A stretch of DNA of 64,000 bases from Hymenobacter aranciens (GTDB lineage: Bacteria > Bacteroidota > Bacteroidia > Cytophagales > Hymenobacteraceae), in assembly GCF_030580865.1 (NCBI RefSeq), contig NZ_JAUQSY010000014.1:1-64000 (forward strand). Reading direction: 5' to 3'. The notes beneath the pieces were generated by a model. That model searched no databases, had not been told where the DNA came from, and was given only the letters and a program-made list of their open reading frames with translations. Positions within the stretch are counted from its first letter, which is position 1. Every line of letters begins with the position of its first letter. The translations under genes and the position numbers were made by a program. Shown here piece by piece: positions 7,258-15,240 of this stretch.

Positions 7258-8952
7258 TTACTTCGTCCCCGCCGACTTCCGCGCACTCGCAGCCTGCCCG
7301 GTGGGCTTCAGCAGCGCGGCGTAGCGGTTGGGGTCGTTGAGCACGGCCACGGCGGCGATGATGTTGGGGTCGTCGTCGAAGCCGGCTTCGGTGCGGCCCT
7401 TCTCGAAGTAGTAGCGCGAGGCAATTTCCTGCTCCAGCAACTCCTTGATTTCGGGCTTGAAGCGCTGCAGGTCGTTGGCCTTGTTGGTGGTCATCTTCTT
7501 GCGCATGGCTTCGAGCTCCAGCTTCACGTCGTCGTAGTGCTTCTCGTCCTTCACCTTCTTGCTGAGGTCGGTGAGGGCCTTCTCGGCATCGGTGCTGTAG
7601 TTGATGTTCTTGCCCTGCAGGTAGGTCACGAACTTCTGGTACTCGACCTCGGAGAGCTTGAACTCCTTGGCGGGCGGAATGCTGGAGTGCTCGGAGCGGA
7701 AGCGCGTAGCGTAGTCGAAGAGGTAGCTTTTCTGGAGCAGCACGCGGGTGATGTCGGCGATTTCGCGCTCGGCCACTTCCACGTCGGGGGCCACACCGCC
7801 GCCGTCGTACACGGTGCGGCCGGCCTGGGTTTTGAAGGCCGTGCGCAGAGAATCGGGGAACTTGCCCAGCGTGCCGTCCTCGGCGCGGTGCGAGTAGTCA
7901 ATTTCCTGAATGCAGCGGCCGCTGGGAATGTAGTACTTAGCCGTGGTCACCTTGAGCTGCGAGTTGTAGCTCAGCGGGCGGGTGGCCTGCACGAGGCCCT
8001 TGCCGAAGGTGCGCTCGCCCACCAGCACGGCCCGGTCGTAGTCCTGCAGCACGCCCGACACGATTTCCGAGGCCGAGGCCGAGCGGTTGCTCGTGATGAT
8101 GGCAATGGGAATCTGGGTATCGAGCGGGGCATCGAGGGCTTTGTAGGTTTTATTCCACTCGGTTACTTTGCCCTTGGTGCTCACCACGTCCAGCCCTTTG
8201 TCCACAAACAGATTGGAGATGTTGACGGCCTCGTTGAGCAGCCCGCCGGGGTTATCGCGGATGTCGAAAACGATTTTCTTCGCCCCCTGCTCCTTGAGCT
8301 TGGTCACGGCGGCGCGCACCTCCTTGCCCGCGTCCACGGTGAAGCCGCCGAGTTGGAAGTAGCCCACTTCATTGGAAATCATGCCGGTGTAGGGCACGTT
8401 TTCGACCTGAATTTTATCGCGGGTGATGTCGATTTGCACCGGCTTGTCCTGGCCGTAGCGCGTCACCATCAGCTTCACCACCGAGTTGGCCTGGCCCTTG
8501 AGCAGCTTGCTGATATCGGAGTTCGACTTTTTATCGACCACCACGCCGTTGATGTCCAGGATTTCATCTCCCGGGAGCAGGCCGGCTTTCTGGGCCGGGT
8601 AGCCTTCGTAGGCGCTTTGCACCACGGTTTTGCCGTTGCGCTTCACCACCACTGCGCCGATGCCACCGTACTGGCCGGTGGTGAGGGTGCGAAAGTCCTC
8701 AATGTCATCCTCCGGGATGTAGTTCGTGTAGGGGTCCAGCGACTTGAGCATGGCGTCGATGCCCGTCTTCACCAGCTTGGCGGGGGTGACTTCGTCCACG
8801 TAATACGTGTTCACCTCCTTGAAGAGCGTGGCGAAAATGTCGAGGTTCTTGGCAATTTCGAAGTATCGCTCGCTGTCGGAAGCAGCCCGGAACGAAACCA
8901 GGGCAGCGCTGCCCAGGACGAGGCCAGTCAGCAGTTTTTTGCGGATAGTCAT
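7258..8952 (-). CDS. S41 family C-terminal processing peptidase with PDZ domain
   Basis: The 564-residue protein has an N-terminal signal/anchor (residues 5-24), a PDZ domain (about 90-165, with GIGAVV and AGLLPGDEILDINGV) and an S41 protease domain. The catalytic pair is Ser293 in SASASEI and Lys318 in GERTFGKG, 25 residues apart as in Prc/CtpA. It should trim or degrade envelope proteins in the periplasm from their C-termini. Length fits the long Bacteroidota form with an extra C-terminal helical domain. rnpA and rpmH lie upstream in the same direction. Confidence 0.94.
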   Translation of the reverse strand: MTIRKKLLTGLVLGSAALVSFRAASDSERYFEIAKNLDIFATLFKEVNTYYVDEVTPAKLVKTGIDAMLKSLDPYTNYIPEDDIEDFRTLTTGQYGGIGAVVVKRNGKTVVQSAYEGYPAQKAGLLPGDEILDINGVVVDKKSNSDISKLLKGQANSVVKLMVTRYGQDKPVQIDITRDKIQVENVPYTGMISNEVGYFQLGGFTVDAGKEVRAAVTKLKEQGAKKIVFDIRDNPGGLLNEAVNISNLFVDKGLDVVSTKGKVTEWNKTYKALDAPLDTQIPIAIITSNRSASASEIVSGVLQDYDRAVLVGERTFGKGLVQATRPLSYNSQLKVTTAKYYIPSGRCIQEIDYSHRAEDGTLGKFPDSLRTAFKTQAGRTVYDGGGVAPDVEVAEREIADITRVLLQKSYLFDYATRFRSEHSSIPPAKEFKLSEVEYQKFVTYLQGKNINYSTDAEKALTDLSKKVKDEKHYDDVKLELEAMRKKMTTNKANDLQRFKPEIKELLEQEIASRYYFEKGRTEAGFDDDPNIIAAVAVLNDPNRYAALLKPTGQAASARKSAGTK

Positions 8953-8976
8953 AGAGAAGGTAGCGGGAAGGCGAAT

Positions 8977-9423
8977 CTACGCAGCGGGGGGCGCAGTAGA
9001 TGCTTCAACCGGCGCGCTCGATAAACGATGGAAGGCGGAAATTAATTTTTTTTCCACCAACGCGAGCGGACTTTTTTCTTTCCCCGTGTAGATAATACCC
9101 AAAAGAGCCACCGAATGGCCTTCCGGTTGCTCCAGGAGCCGATATTTATTTAACCGATACGCTTCCCGAATCAGCCGCTTGAGGCGGTTGCGGTCCACGG
9201 CCCGCTTGAAGCCGCGCTTGCTCACGCTGATGAGCACCTGCGGCGTAGCGGTGTTTTTTTCCTCGCTTTTCGTCCAGATAATGCGCAGCGGATACACCCC
9301 AAACGAAGCACTCTGCTTGCTGAATAGCTCGTCGATGAGCTTTTTGCGGCACAGGTGCTCCTCTTTGGGGAAAGTGTATTTTCGGGCTGGGGGCGGGGGG
9401 CTGGCCGCGGGTAGCTCAGTCAC
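8977..9423 (-). CDS. rnpA: Ribonuclease P protein component
   Basis: The core reads FPKEEHLCRKKLIDELF near the N-terminus, then the family signature FKRAVDRNRLKRLIREAYRLNK, the basic RNR patch that binds the P RNA and pre-tRNA leader. RnpA helps the RNA subunit mature tRNA 5' ends. An ATG at 9501 would add 26 residues translated from a hairpin-rich spacer, which looks non-coding. I prefer the GTG at 9423, giving 148 residues, still a little long for the family. It follows rpmH as in most bacteria. Confidence 0.88.
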   Translation of the reverse strand: MTELPAASPPPPARKYTFPKEEHLCRKKLIDELFSKQSASFGVYPLRIIWTKSEEKNTATPQVLISVSKRGFKRAVDRNRLKRLIREAYRLNKYRLLEQPEGHSVALLGIIYTGKEKSPLALVEKKLISAFHRLSSAPVEASTAPPAA

Positions 9424-9447
9424 GGTTGGGAGGGGTGTAAATAGCGA

Positions 9448-9513
9448 AGCCGCATTGCCGTAGCGGTTTATTTCTGGCAAAACCAGAAACCAACCTGCCA
9501 CCGCAATGCGGCT
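9448..9513. repeat. Imperfect hairpin between rpmH and rnpA
   Basis: GCCGCATTG (from 9449) pairs with CAATGCGGC (to about 9512), with an inner stem TTCTGG/CCAGAA. It lies over the 5' extension of the rnpA reading frame and argues that the extension is not coding. It may be a processing site in the rpmH-rnpA transcript or a small dispersed repeat. Confidence 0.55.
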
Positions 9514-9558
9514 ACCTGCAAGCCTTTAGCGAAGCGCTAGCGGCTAACAGCTAAAGTT

Positions 9559-9717
9559 CTAGCGCTTGTGACGGCCTTCGTCAGATACGGTGAGGCGCTT
9601 GCGGCCTTTGGCACGACGGCGGGCTAGTACGTTGCGGCCATTGGCGGAGGCCATGCGCTCGCGGAAGCCGTGCTTGTTGCGACGCTTACGCTGCGAAGGT
9701 TGGAAGGTACGTTTCAT
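9559..9717 (-). CDS. rpmH: 50S ribosomal protein L34
   Basis: From the ATG at 9717 the product is 52 residues beginning MKRTFQPSQRKRRNKHGFRERM, the highly conserved L34 sequence. It is a basic component of the large ribosomal subunit. An upstream in-frame ATG at 9771 would overlap the promoter and is rejected. A good promoter lies 33 bases upstream, and rnpA follows, the classical rpmH-rnpA order. Confidence 0.97.
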   Translation of the reverse strand: MKRTFQPSQRKRRNKHGFRERMASANGRNVLARRRAKGRKRLTVSDEGRHKR

Positions 9718-9749
9718 ATTGTTAAGGGCAAAGTTTCGACTTGGGCCGG

Positions 9750-9780
9750 CAAAGGTACGGGTTTGGCGCAAGAATCACAA
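9750..9780 (-). promoter_or_regulatory. rpmH-rnpA promoter
   Basis: On the minus strand TTG (9778-9780) is followed after 20 bases by TACCTTTG (9750-9757), the Bacteroidota -33/-7 pair. The start of transcription would be near 9743, giving a leader of about 25 bases before the L34 ATG. Confidence 0.85.
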
Positions 9781-9898
9781 GGGCTTGACGCGAGAAATTC
9801 TATCCTTTTGGTAAAGGCTAAGTCATTCGGCAGCAACTCGGCGCCGTATTTTAGGGGAATCCGGCTAGCTTTACCGCGTCATTTACCTCCCGCCTGCG

Positions 9899-11632
9899 AT
9901 GATTAATTACCGCGTTTCCTACTCCAACCCGCTCACGTTTTACCTGCAAATTGAAATGACGCTGACGGTGGCAGCCGAGGCCACCGCGCCTATAGAATTG
10001 CAGCTACCCGCCTGGCGCCCCGGTCGCTACGAGCTGCAAAACTTCGCGCAGAAAATCCAGAAGGTCGAAATCAGCGACGCCGCAACCGGCCAGCCCCTCC
10101 CCTACCGCAAAACCACCAAGGACCGCTGGACGGTGGCTGACGCGGCGGGCCGCACGGTGCGGATGCGCTACAATTTCTACGCCCACCAGATGGACGCCGG
10201 CGGCTCCTGGCTCGATGAGACGCAGCTGTATCTGAACCCGGTGCAGTGCTTTATGTATGCCGAGGGGCGGCAGGAAGAGGAATGTGAGCTTACGCTGGCG
10301 GTACCGGAAAGCTGGCAGGTGGCTTGCGGGCTGCCGCAGACGGCACCGCACACGCTCAATGCTAAAAACTTCGACCAACTGGCCGATTCGCCGCTCATTG
10401 CCAGCCCCACGCTGGTACACCACGAGTACGAAGCCGGTGGCGTGCCGCACCACGTGTGGGCGCAGGGCGAGGCCAAGCTAAATTGGCCCAAGCTGGTGGC
10501 CGACTTCAAGGCGTTTTCGGAGGAGCAGGTACAGCTGTTTGGCGGGTTTCCGGTGGCGGAGTATCATTTCCTGAACCAGTTTTTGCCTTACAAGCACTAC
10601 CACGGGGTGGAGCATAACAACTCAACGGTGATTGTGCTGGGCCCGGCTGAGCAATTGATGCAGGACAGCTTGTACAAGGAATTGCTGGGGGTGAGCTGCC
10701 ACGAATTGTTCCATACCTGGAACATCAAGAGCATCCGCCCGGCCGAGATGCAGCCTTATGATTACAGCCGCGAAAACTATTTCCGCACTTGTTTCATTGC
10801 CGAAGGCATTACTACTTATTATGGTGAATACCTGCTGGCGCGCAGCCACGTACGCACGCCAAGCCAGTATTTTGAGGAGCTGAATACGGTGCTGCACAAG
10901 CACTACGCCGACGCGGGCGGCGACAACCTCTCGCTGGCCGATGCCAGCATGGATTTGTGGCTGGACGGCTACAAGCCCGGCGTGCCCGACCGCAAAGTGA
11001 GCGTGTACCACAAGGGTGCGCTGGCGGCGCTGATTCTGGATTTGACTTTGCGGCAGCTGTCGGGCCACGCGCGCAGCCTGGACGATGTGATGCGGCGGCT
11101 GTATGAGGAATTTGGCAAGACCGGCATCGGCTACACGGAAGCCGATTACCAGCGCATTGTGAGCGAGGTAGCGGGGCGCGACATGCAGGCCTACTTCGAC
11201 AAGTTTATTTACGGACTGGAGCCGCTGGCGGGGGCGCTGGACAAGGTGCTGCGCACGGTGGGCTGCCAGCTGGTGACTGCGGAAAACCCGAGTGAGGCGG
11301 AGCGGGTGTTCGGCCTGCGGGTGGCACCCAAGGCCGACCGCACCAACGTAGCCTATTGCTGGCCCGGCTCGCCGGCCGAGGCGGTGCTGAGCGTGGACGA
11401 TGAGATTGTGGCGGTGGATGGGGTGCGCGAGATTCCGAATGCGCTGCTGCTGCTCACGGCGCAGGCCCCGACGTATGAGTTGACCATCTTGCGGCAGAAC
11501 AAGCTACGGACGGTGCAGTTGACGGCGGAACCGGGACGCACGTTTGGGCCTTATTATGGGGTGCGGAAATTAAGCGAGGCCGATGAGGCGCAGCGGACGG
11601 GGTTTGCGAAGTGGCTGGGCTGGGAGTTTTGA
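9899..11632 (+). CDS. M61 family (glycyl aminopeptidase-like) metallopeptidase with PDZ domain
   Basis: The 577-residue protein has an N-terminal beta-rich domain with LPAWRPGRYELQNFA, typical of M61 peptidases. A gluzincin zinc site follows: His268-Glu-Leu-Phe-His272 and then FIAEGITTYYGEYLL, which supplies the third ligand glutamate. A PDZ domain lies at about 470-545. There is no obvious signal peptide, so it may be cytoplasmic. It should cleave N-terminal small residues from peptides or act as a chaperone-like protease. It stands alone on the plus strand and has a terminator just downstream. Confidence 0.92.
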   Translation: MINYRVSYSNPLTFYLQIEMTLTVAAEATAPIELQLPAWRPGRYELQNFAQKIQKVEISDAATGQPLPYRKTTKDRWTVADAAGRTVRMRYNFYAHQMDAGGSWLDETQLYLNPVQCFMYAEGRQEEECELTLAVPESWQVACGLPQTAPHTLNAKNFDQLADSPLIASPTLVHHEYEAGGVPHHVWAQGEAKLNWPKLVADFKAFSEEQVQLFGGFPVAEYHFLNQFLPYKHYHGVEHNNSTVIVLGPAEQLMQDSLYKELLGVSCHELFHTWNIKSIRPAEMQPYDYSRENYFRTCFIAEGITTYYGEYLLARSHVRTPSQYFEELNTVLHKHYADAGGDNLSLADASMDLWLDGYKPGVPDRKVSVYHKGALAALILDLTLRQLSGHARSLDDVMRRLYEEFGKTGIGYTEADYQRIVSEVAGRDMQAYFDKFIYGLEPLAGALDKVLRTVGCQLVTAENPSEAERVFGLRVAPKADRTNVAYCWPGSPAEAVLSVDDEIVAVDGVREIPNALLLLTAQAPTYELTILRQNKLRTVQLTAEPGRTFGPYYGVRKLSEADEAQRTGFAKWLGWEF

Positions 11633-11680
11633 GCGCAAGGTTTCGCGAGGTAAAAAGAGGTTTCGCGGAGTTGTTATTAG

Positions 11681-11717
11681 CAAAAATCCCCGGCGCAGGA
11701 CGCGCCAGGGATTTTTG
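11681..11717. terminator. Intrinsic terminator after the M61 gene
   Basis: CAAAAATCCC (11681-11690) and GGGATTTTTG (11708-11717) form a stem with A- and T-runs on both sides, so it can work in either direction. It lies between the convergent M61 and T9SS cargo genes. Confidence 0.85.
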
Positions 11718-11815
11718 CTTTTTGCAGAAAGTGATTTCAGCTACTTCCGCCTGGGATGCTTCTGTTACTGCGGCTCTCCAACTGCAGGCGGGTGCACCCT
11801 CCAGCGGGTCGCAGC

Positions 11816-13750
11816 TTACTCGACCACTATACGCTTCGTGACGGGGTGGCCGTCGAGCGTCAGGCGCAGGGTGTACACGCCCGTGGCCAAGCCGGGCAGG
11901 TTCACCGTCGTTTCGGCCGTGGGCAGCGTGAGGGTACGCACGCGCTGGCCCAGGCTGTTGAGCAATTCGCCCGTGGCCACTGTGGCCGCTGGGCGCAGCA
12001 CCGTCAGCTGGCCGTGGGCGGGGTTGGGATAAGCTAGCACCTGCGTATCGAGCGCGGCAGCGGTGGCCAGCGGCGCGGCGGCGGGCGTCAGGTTCAGCCA
12101 GAAGCGACCGGGGGCGGTGGTCGCGCTCATCGTGAAGGCGTAGCTCGTGCCGCCCGTAAGCGGGGTGCGGGTGTTGGTCAGGTTGTCTACCAGCTCCACA
12201 CGAGTGCTGGCCAGGTTAGCCAGTGCGGCGGCCGTGAGGGTGTACTGCCCGGCGGCCGGCACGCCCACGAACAGCGGAATGCTGGTGGCCGAAGTGAAAT
12301 CGGCCCGGCCGTCGATGGCCAGCTGCTGCCCGCTGGCCGCGAGCGAGGCCAGGTTTAAGCCGTGCGGGTTAGGCAGTTTGGTAGCATCGAACTCGCCGTC
12401 GGTGCCCGCCGTGGCCCCGGCCTGGGCGTAGAGGTACAGCTCGTCGCGGAGGTTTGCGCCGGCCAGGGCCAGCGTCAGGCGCGGCCGCGTATCGCCGGTG
12501 CTGCGGCGCACGGGCGCCTGCTGGGCGTAGTCCGTCACGCGGTTGGCGTTGGTCAGGGTCAGCGAGCCGCTGGTCTGGCCCGCGCTCACGCGCATCCAAA
12601 AGCCTTGGCTACTGCCCAGCAGCGGGTTACCACTCCCCAGACCGTTAACGTAGCTACGGTACTGCCCGCCGTACTGGCTGGTGCTCTCGAACACATACAC
12701 GGCCGCGTCGAGGCTAGTGCGCTGGGCGGCCGTAACGGTGCTCAGGTCCAGCGGCGAGGCATAGGGGTTGCCCACCAGGTTCCAGCCCGCATCGGCCGCC
12801 GTGGCGCCGCTGTTGCGGCTCATCGGCAGCACCACGCTGCCCTGCTGCGTGGCGGCGCCGCCGAAGCGCAGCGTGCTGGCCCCGGGCAGCTGCACCGTGA
12901 AGCCCTGCGTGCCCACCGGGGCCGCCGCGCCGGTCGTCGCCGGCGACACCCAGCCCTTGTCGAAAGCCGGATAAGTGGTAGCCGGCGAGGTAGCTAGCCG
13001 GGCCTGGTCGTAAGCAAATACCGTGGGGAAGGGCATGACGGTGCCGGGGCTGGCGGCGGTGTTGTAGGCCGGGTTGACCACCAGCGCCGTACCACCCGAG
13101 CCGAAGGCGGCCACAGCCTGGCCCGCCACGGGGGCGGCCAGGTGGCGGTAGCCCAAGCCGGGGTTGCGGTCGCCGGCAATGTAGCGCTGCACAGTCAGGT
13201 TACCCGCCACGGTTCCGGTGCCGGTATTGGCCAGCAAGGCGGTGCCGGTGGCATCGGAGAGCAGCGTCAGGGCCTGGCCGTTGGTGGCGAGGTTGCCCGC
13301 GTCAGCCATGGTCAGCACCTCGCGCACTCGCACGGGGCCGCTGAGGGTGGCGGTGCCGCTGGGCTTGTCTACGGTCAGGTTGGGCACGGTGCCGCCGGCG
13401 GTGTTCAGGGTTTGGGCGGCGCTGCCCGAGAGGCGCAGCGTGCCGGTGGTGCCGGCCGTGGGGCCCTGGTGGGCCACGTCGCCGGCCACGTCGAGCAGGC
13501 CGCTGCTCAGGTCGAGGGTGGCGGCGGCGGCGCCGGTGTAGTCGCCGCTGACGGTGGCCGCGCCGGCGGTGCGCAGCAGGGCCGGGCCGGTCTGGGCCAA
13601 GCCGCCGTTCACGGTGAGCACGCCGCCGGTGTTCACGAACAGGGTGCCGCCGTTGTTGGTCAGCACCTGGGCCGAGGCGGCCAGCGGGGCGGACAGCAGC
13701 AGGCCAAGGCCCGCCAGCCACGGGCGAAAATCAGGAGTGAATGCTTGCAT
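11816..13750 (-). CDS. T9SS type A sorting domain surface protein
   Basis: The 644-residue protein has a signal peptide ending SAPLAASAQ. An N-terminal beta-repeat region follows (about 30-140, with runs like GGVLTVNGGLAQTGPALLRT) that looks like a beta-helix or pectin-lyase-like stack. A large conserved Hymenobacter-type domain (about 175-560) contains GWNLVGNPYASPLDLS, YRSYVNGLG and GFWMRVSAG. The last 85 residues form a type IX sorting domain, with YPNPAHGQLTV and the ending VTKRIVVE. It should be exported by Sec and then across the outer membrane by T9SS, and anchored at the surface. It is the last gene of the leftward collagen-like operon (39-base gap) and is paralogous to the protein at 25451. 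Confidence 0.9.
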   Translation of the reverse strand: MQAFTPDFRPWLAGLGLLLSAPLAASAQVLTNNGGTLFVNTGGVLTVNGGLAQTGPALLRTAGAATVSGDYTGAAAATLDLSSGLLDVAGDVAHQGPTAGTTGTLRLSGSAAQTLNTAGGTVPNLTVDKPSGTATLSGPVRVREVLTMADAGNLATNGQALTLLSDATGTALLANTGTGTVAGNLTVQRYIAGDRNPGLGYRHLAAPVAGQAVAAFGSGGTALVVNPAYNTAASPGTVMPFPTVFAYDQARLATSPATTYPAFDKGWVSPATTGAAAPVGTQGFTVQLPGASTLRFGGAATQQGSVVLPMSRNSGATAADAGWNLVGNPYASPLDLSTVTAAQRTSLDAAVYVFESTSQYGGQYRSYVNGLGSGNPLLGSSQGFWMRVSAGQTSGSLTLTNANRVTDYAQQAPVRRSTGDTRPRLTLALAGANLRDELYLYAQAGATAGTDGEFDATKLPNPHGLNLASLAASGQQLAIDGRADFTSATSIPLFVGVPAAGQYTLTAAALANLASTRVELVDNLTNTRTPLTGGTSYAFTMSATTAPGRFWLNLTPAAAPLATAAALDTQVLAYPNPAHGQLTVLRPAATVATGELLNSLGQRVRTLTLPTAETTVNLPGLATGVYTLRLTLDGHPVTKRIVVE

Positions 13751-13788
13751 GGGGAAGAGAGTTAAAAATGAAAAGCGCCCGCCTGCCC

Positions 13789-15225
13789 TTAATTGAGCTT
13801 GAGCACCGCGAGGTAGCTGGCCGCCACCGTGGAAATGGGCTGCGTAGCCAAGCTGCCGGTGCTGCTGGTGCCGCGTATCTTAAAGCTGTCGCCCGCATTC
13901 AAGTACACCGCCCGGCTGAACTCGCCCCGGCCCTTGGTGCCCGCCGGGGTGAAGACATTGAGCGAGGTGTAGAGGCCGTAGTACACGTTGCCCGCGTTGC
14001 TGCCGTAGCCCGCGTTGTTCACTTCCAGCACGAGGTTGGCGCTGACGGTTTGGGTGGGGGTGGCCGCGTCGGGGGTGAGGATATTGGCCTGCACGAGGTA
14101 GAGGCCCGCGCCGCTTGTGCCCACGGTGTAGGTAGTGCCGTCCCAGGTGCCCAGCGTGGGCGTGGTCAGCACGTTGTTGAAGGTGATGGTGGGGGCGGTA
14201 GTGGAGGTAGCAGCGGGCAAGGTTTCGCCGCTGCCGCCCACCTTGTTGGCCCGTAGCTGCACGCTCACGCTGCTGGCGGCCCCGGCGCTGGGGCTGCTCC
14301 ATTGAGTGTTGTAGTCGGTGGCGTTCACTTTGGTCAGGATTTGGCCCGCCGTGCCGCCCGTGGGCACGCCCACGCCGGTATCGCCCTTGGCCCCGGTGCT
14401 GCCGGCGGTGCCGGCCGTGCCAGCATCGCCTTTGTCGCCCTTGGTGCCGATGCTACCCGCCGTGCCCGCCGTGCCGGTATCACCTTTGTCGCCCTTGGCC
14501 CCGGTGGTGCCGGCGGCGCCATTGCACACGTAGCGGGTGGCGGTTATTTCGGCCGCGTCGAGGCTGCCGTTATTGTTCGTGTCTTGGCCGCTTTCCACTT
14601 TGGTGCCGCCGGTGGCGCAGTTGGCCCCCGCCGCCTCGGCCGTGGTGCGCACGAGGGCATTCAGGCCCGCCGCGCCTGCTGCTCCGGCACTCCCGGCGCT
14701 GCCCGGGGCCCCGGCGGCGCCATTGCACACGTAGCGGGTGGTGGTTACTTCGGCCGCGTCGAGGCTGCCGTTATTGTTCGTGTCTTGGCCGCTTTCCACC
14801 TTGGTGCCGCCCGTGGCGCAGTTGGTACCCGCCGCCTCGGCCGTGGTGCGCACGAGGGCATTCAGGCCCGCCGCGCCCGCCGGGCCGGGGCTGCCCGCGC
14901 TGCCAAGGGCGGCCCACACGTTGCCGTCGTAGAAGTAGAAGCCTGCGCTGCCGTCGGTTTGGTACAGCAGCAGGCCCGTAGCGGGGCTGGCAATGGCGTT
15001 GCGCTGGGCCGCCGTGAGGCGGGGCAGCAGCAGCCCCTGCGTGGTGCTGCTCACGTCGAGCATGGCCGAGGCATCGGGGGCGGTGGTGCCCACGCCCACG
15101 TTGGACAGGGCTTGGGCGCTAGCGGCGCTGGCCGCCCCCAGCAGCAGCGCGGGCAGCAGGCAGCGGCGGAGCGCGGCGGTGGATAAAAGAAGCGGTTTCA
15201 TCAAAGAAAATGATACGTCGTGCAT
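13789..15225 (-). CDS. Collagen-like protein with EF-hand modules and C1q/TNF-like C-terminus (copy 1)
   Basis: The 478-residue protein starts with a signal peptide (ending AASAQA). Next is a head segment common in Bacteroidota fibre proteins (VGVGTTAPDASAMLDVSSTT, LLPRLTAAQRNAI, LLLYQTDGSAGFYFYDGNVWAAL). Two modules of about 65 residues follow, each with ALVRTTAEAAG.NCATGGTKVESGQD and a 12-residue EF-hand-type loop DTNNNGSLDAAE, ending TRYVCNGAAG. A collagen-like Gly-X-Y stretch (GAKGDKGDTG and relatives) leads into a 150-residue beta domain (VQLRANKVGG to SYLAVLKLN) that reads like a C1q/TNF jelly roll. A secreted trimer is likely. The two modules are nearly identical in DNA. No T9SS sorting domain is present. 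Starts at 15225 or 15201 are both possible. Confidence 0.85.
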   Translation of the reverse strand: MHDVSFSLMKPLLLSTAALRRCLLPALLLGAASAASAQALSNVGVGTTAPDASAMLDVSSTTQGLLLPRLTAAQRNAIASPATGLLLYQTDGSAGFYFYDGNVWAALGSAGSPGPAGAAGLNALVRTTAEAAGTNCATGGTKVESGQDTNNNGSLDAAEVTTTRYVCNGAAGAPGSAGSAGAAGAAGLNALVRTTAEAAGANCATGGTKVESGQDTNNNGSLDAAEITATRYVCNGAAGTTGAKGDKGDTGTAGTAGSIGTKGDKGDAGTAGTAGSTGAKGDTGVGVPTGGTAGQILTKVNATDYNTQWSSPSAGAASSVSVQLRANKVGGSGETLPAATSTTAPTITFNNVLTTPTLGTWDGTTYTVGTSGAGLYLVQANILTPDAATPTQTVSANLVLEVNNAGYGSNAGNVYYGLYTSLNVFTPAGTKGRGEFSRAVYLNAGDSFKIRGTSSTGSLATQPISTVAASYLAVLKLN

Positions 15226-15240
15226 AAAAAACCCAAGTCC

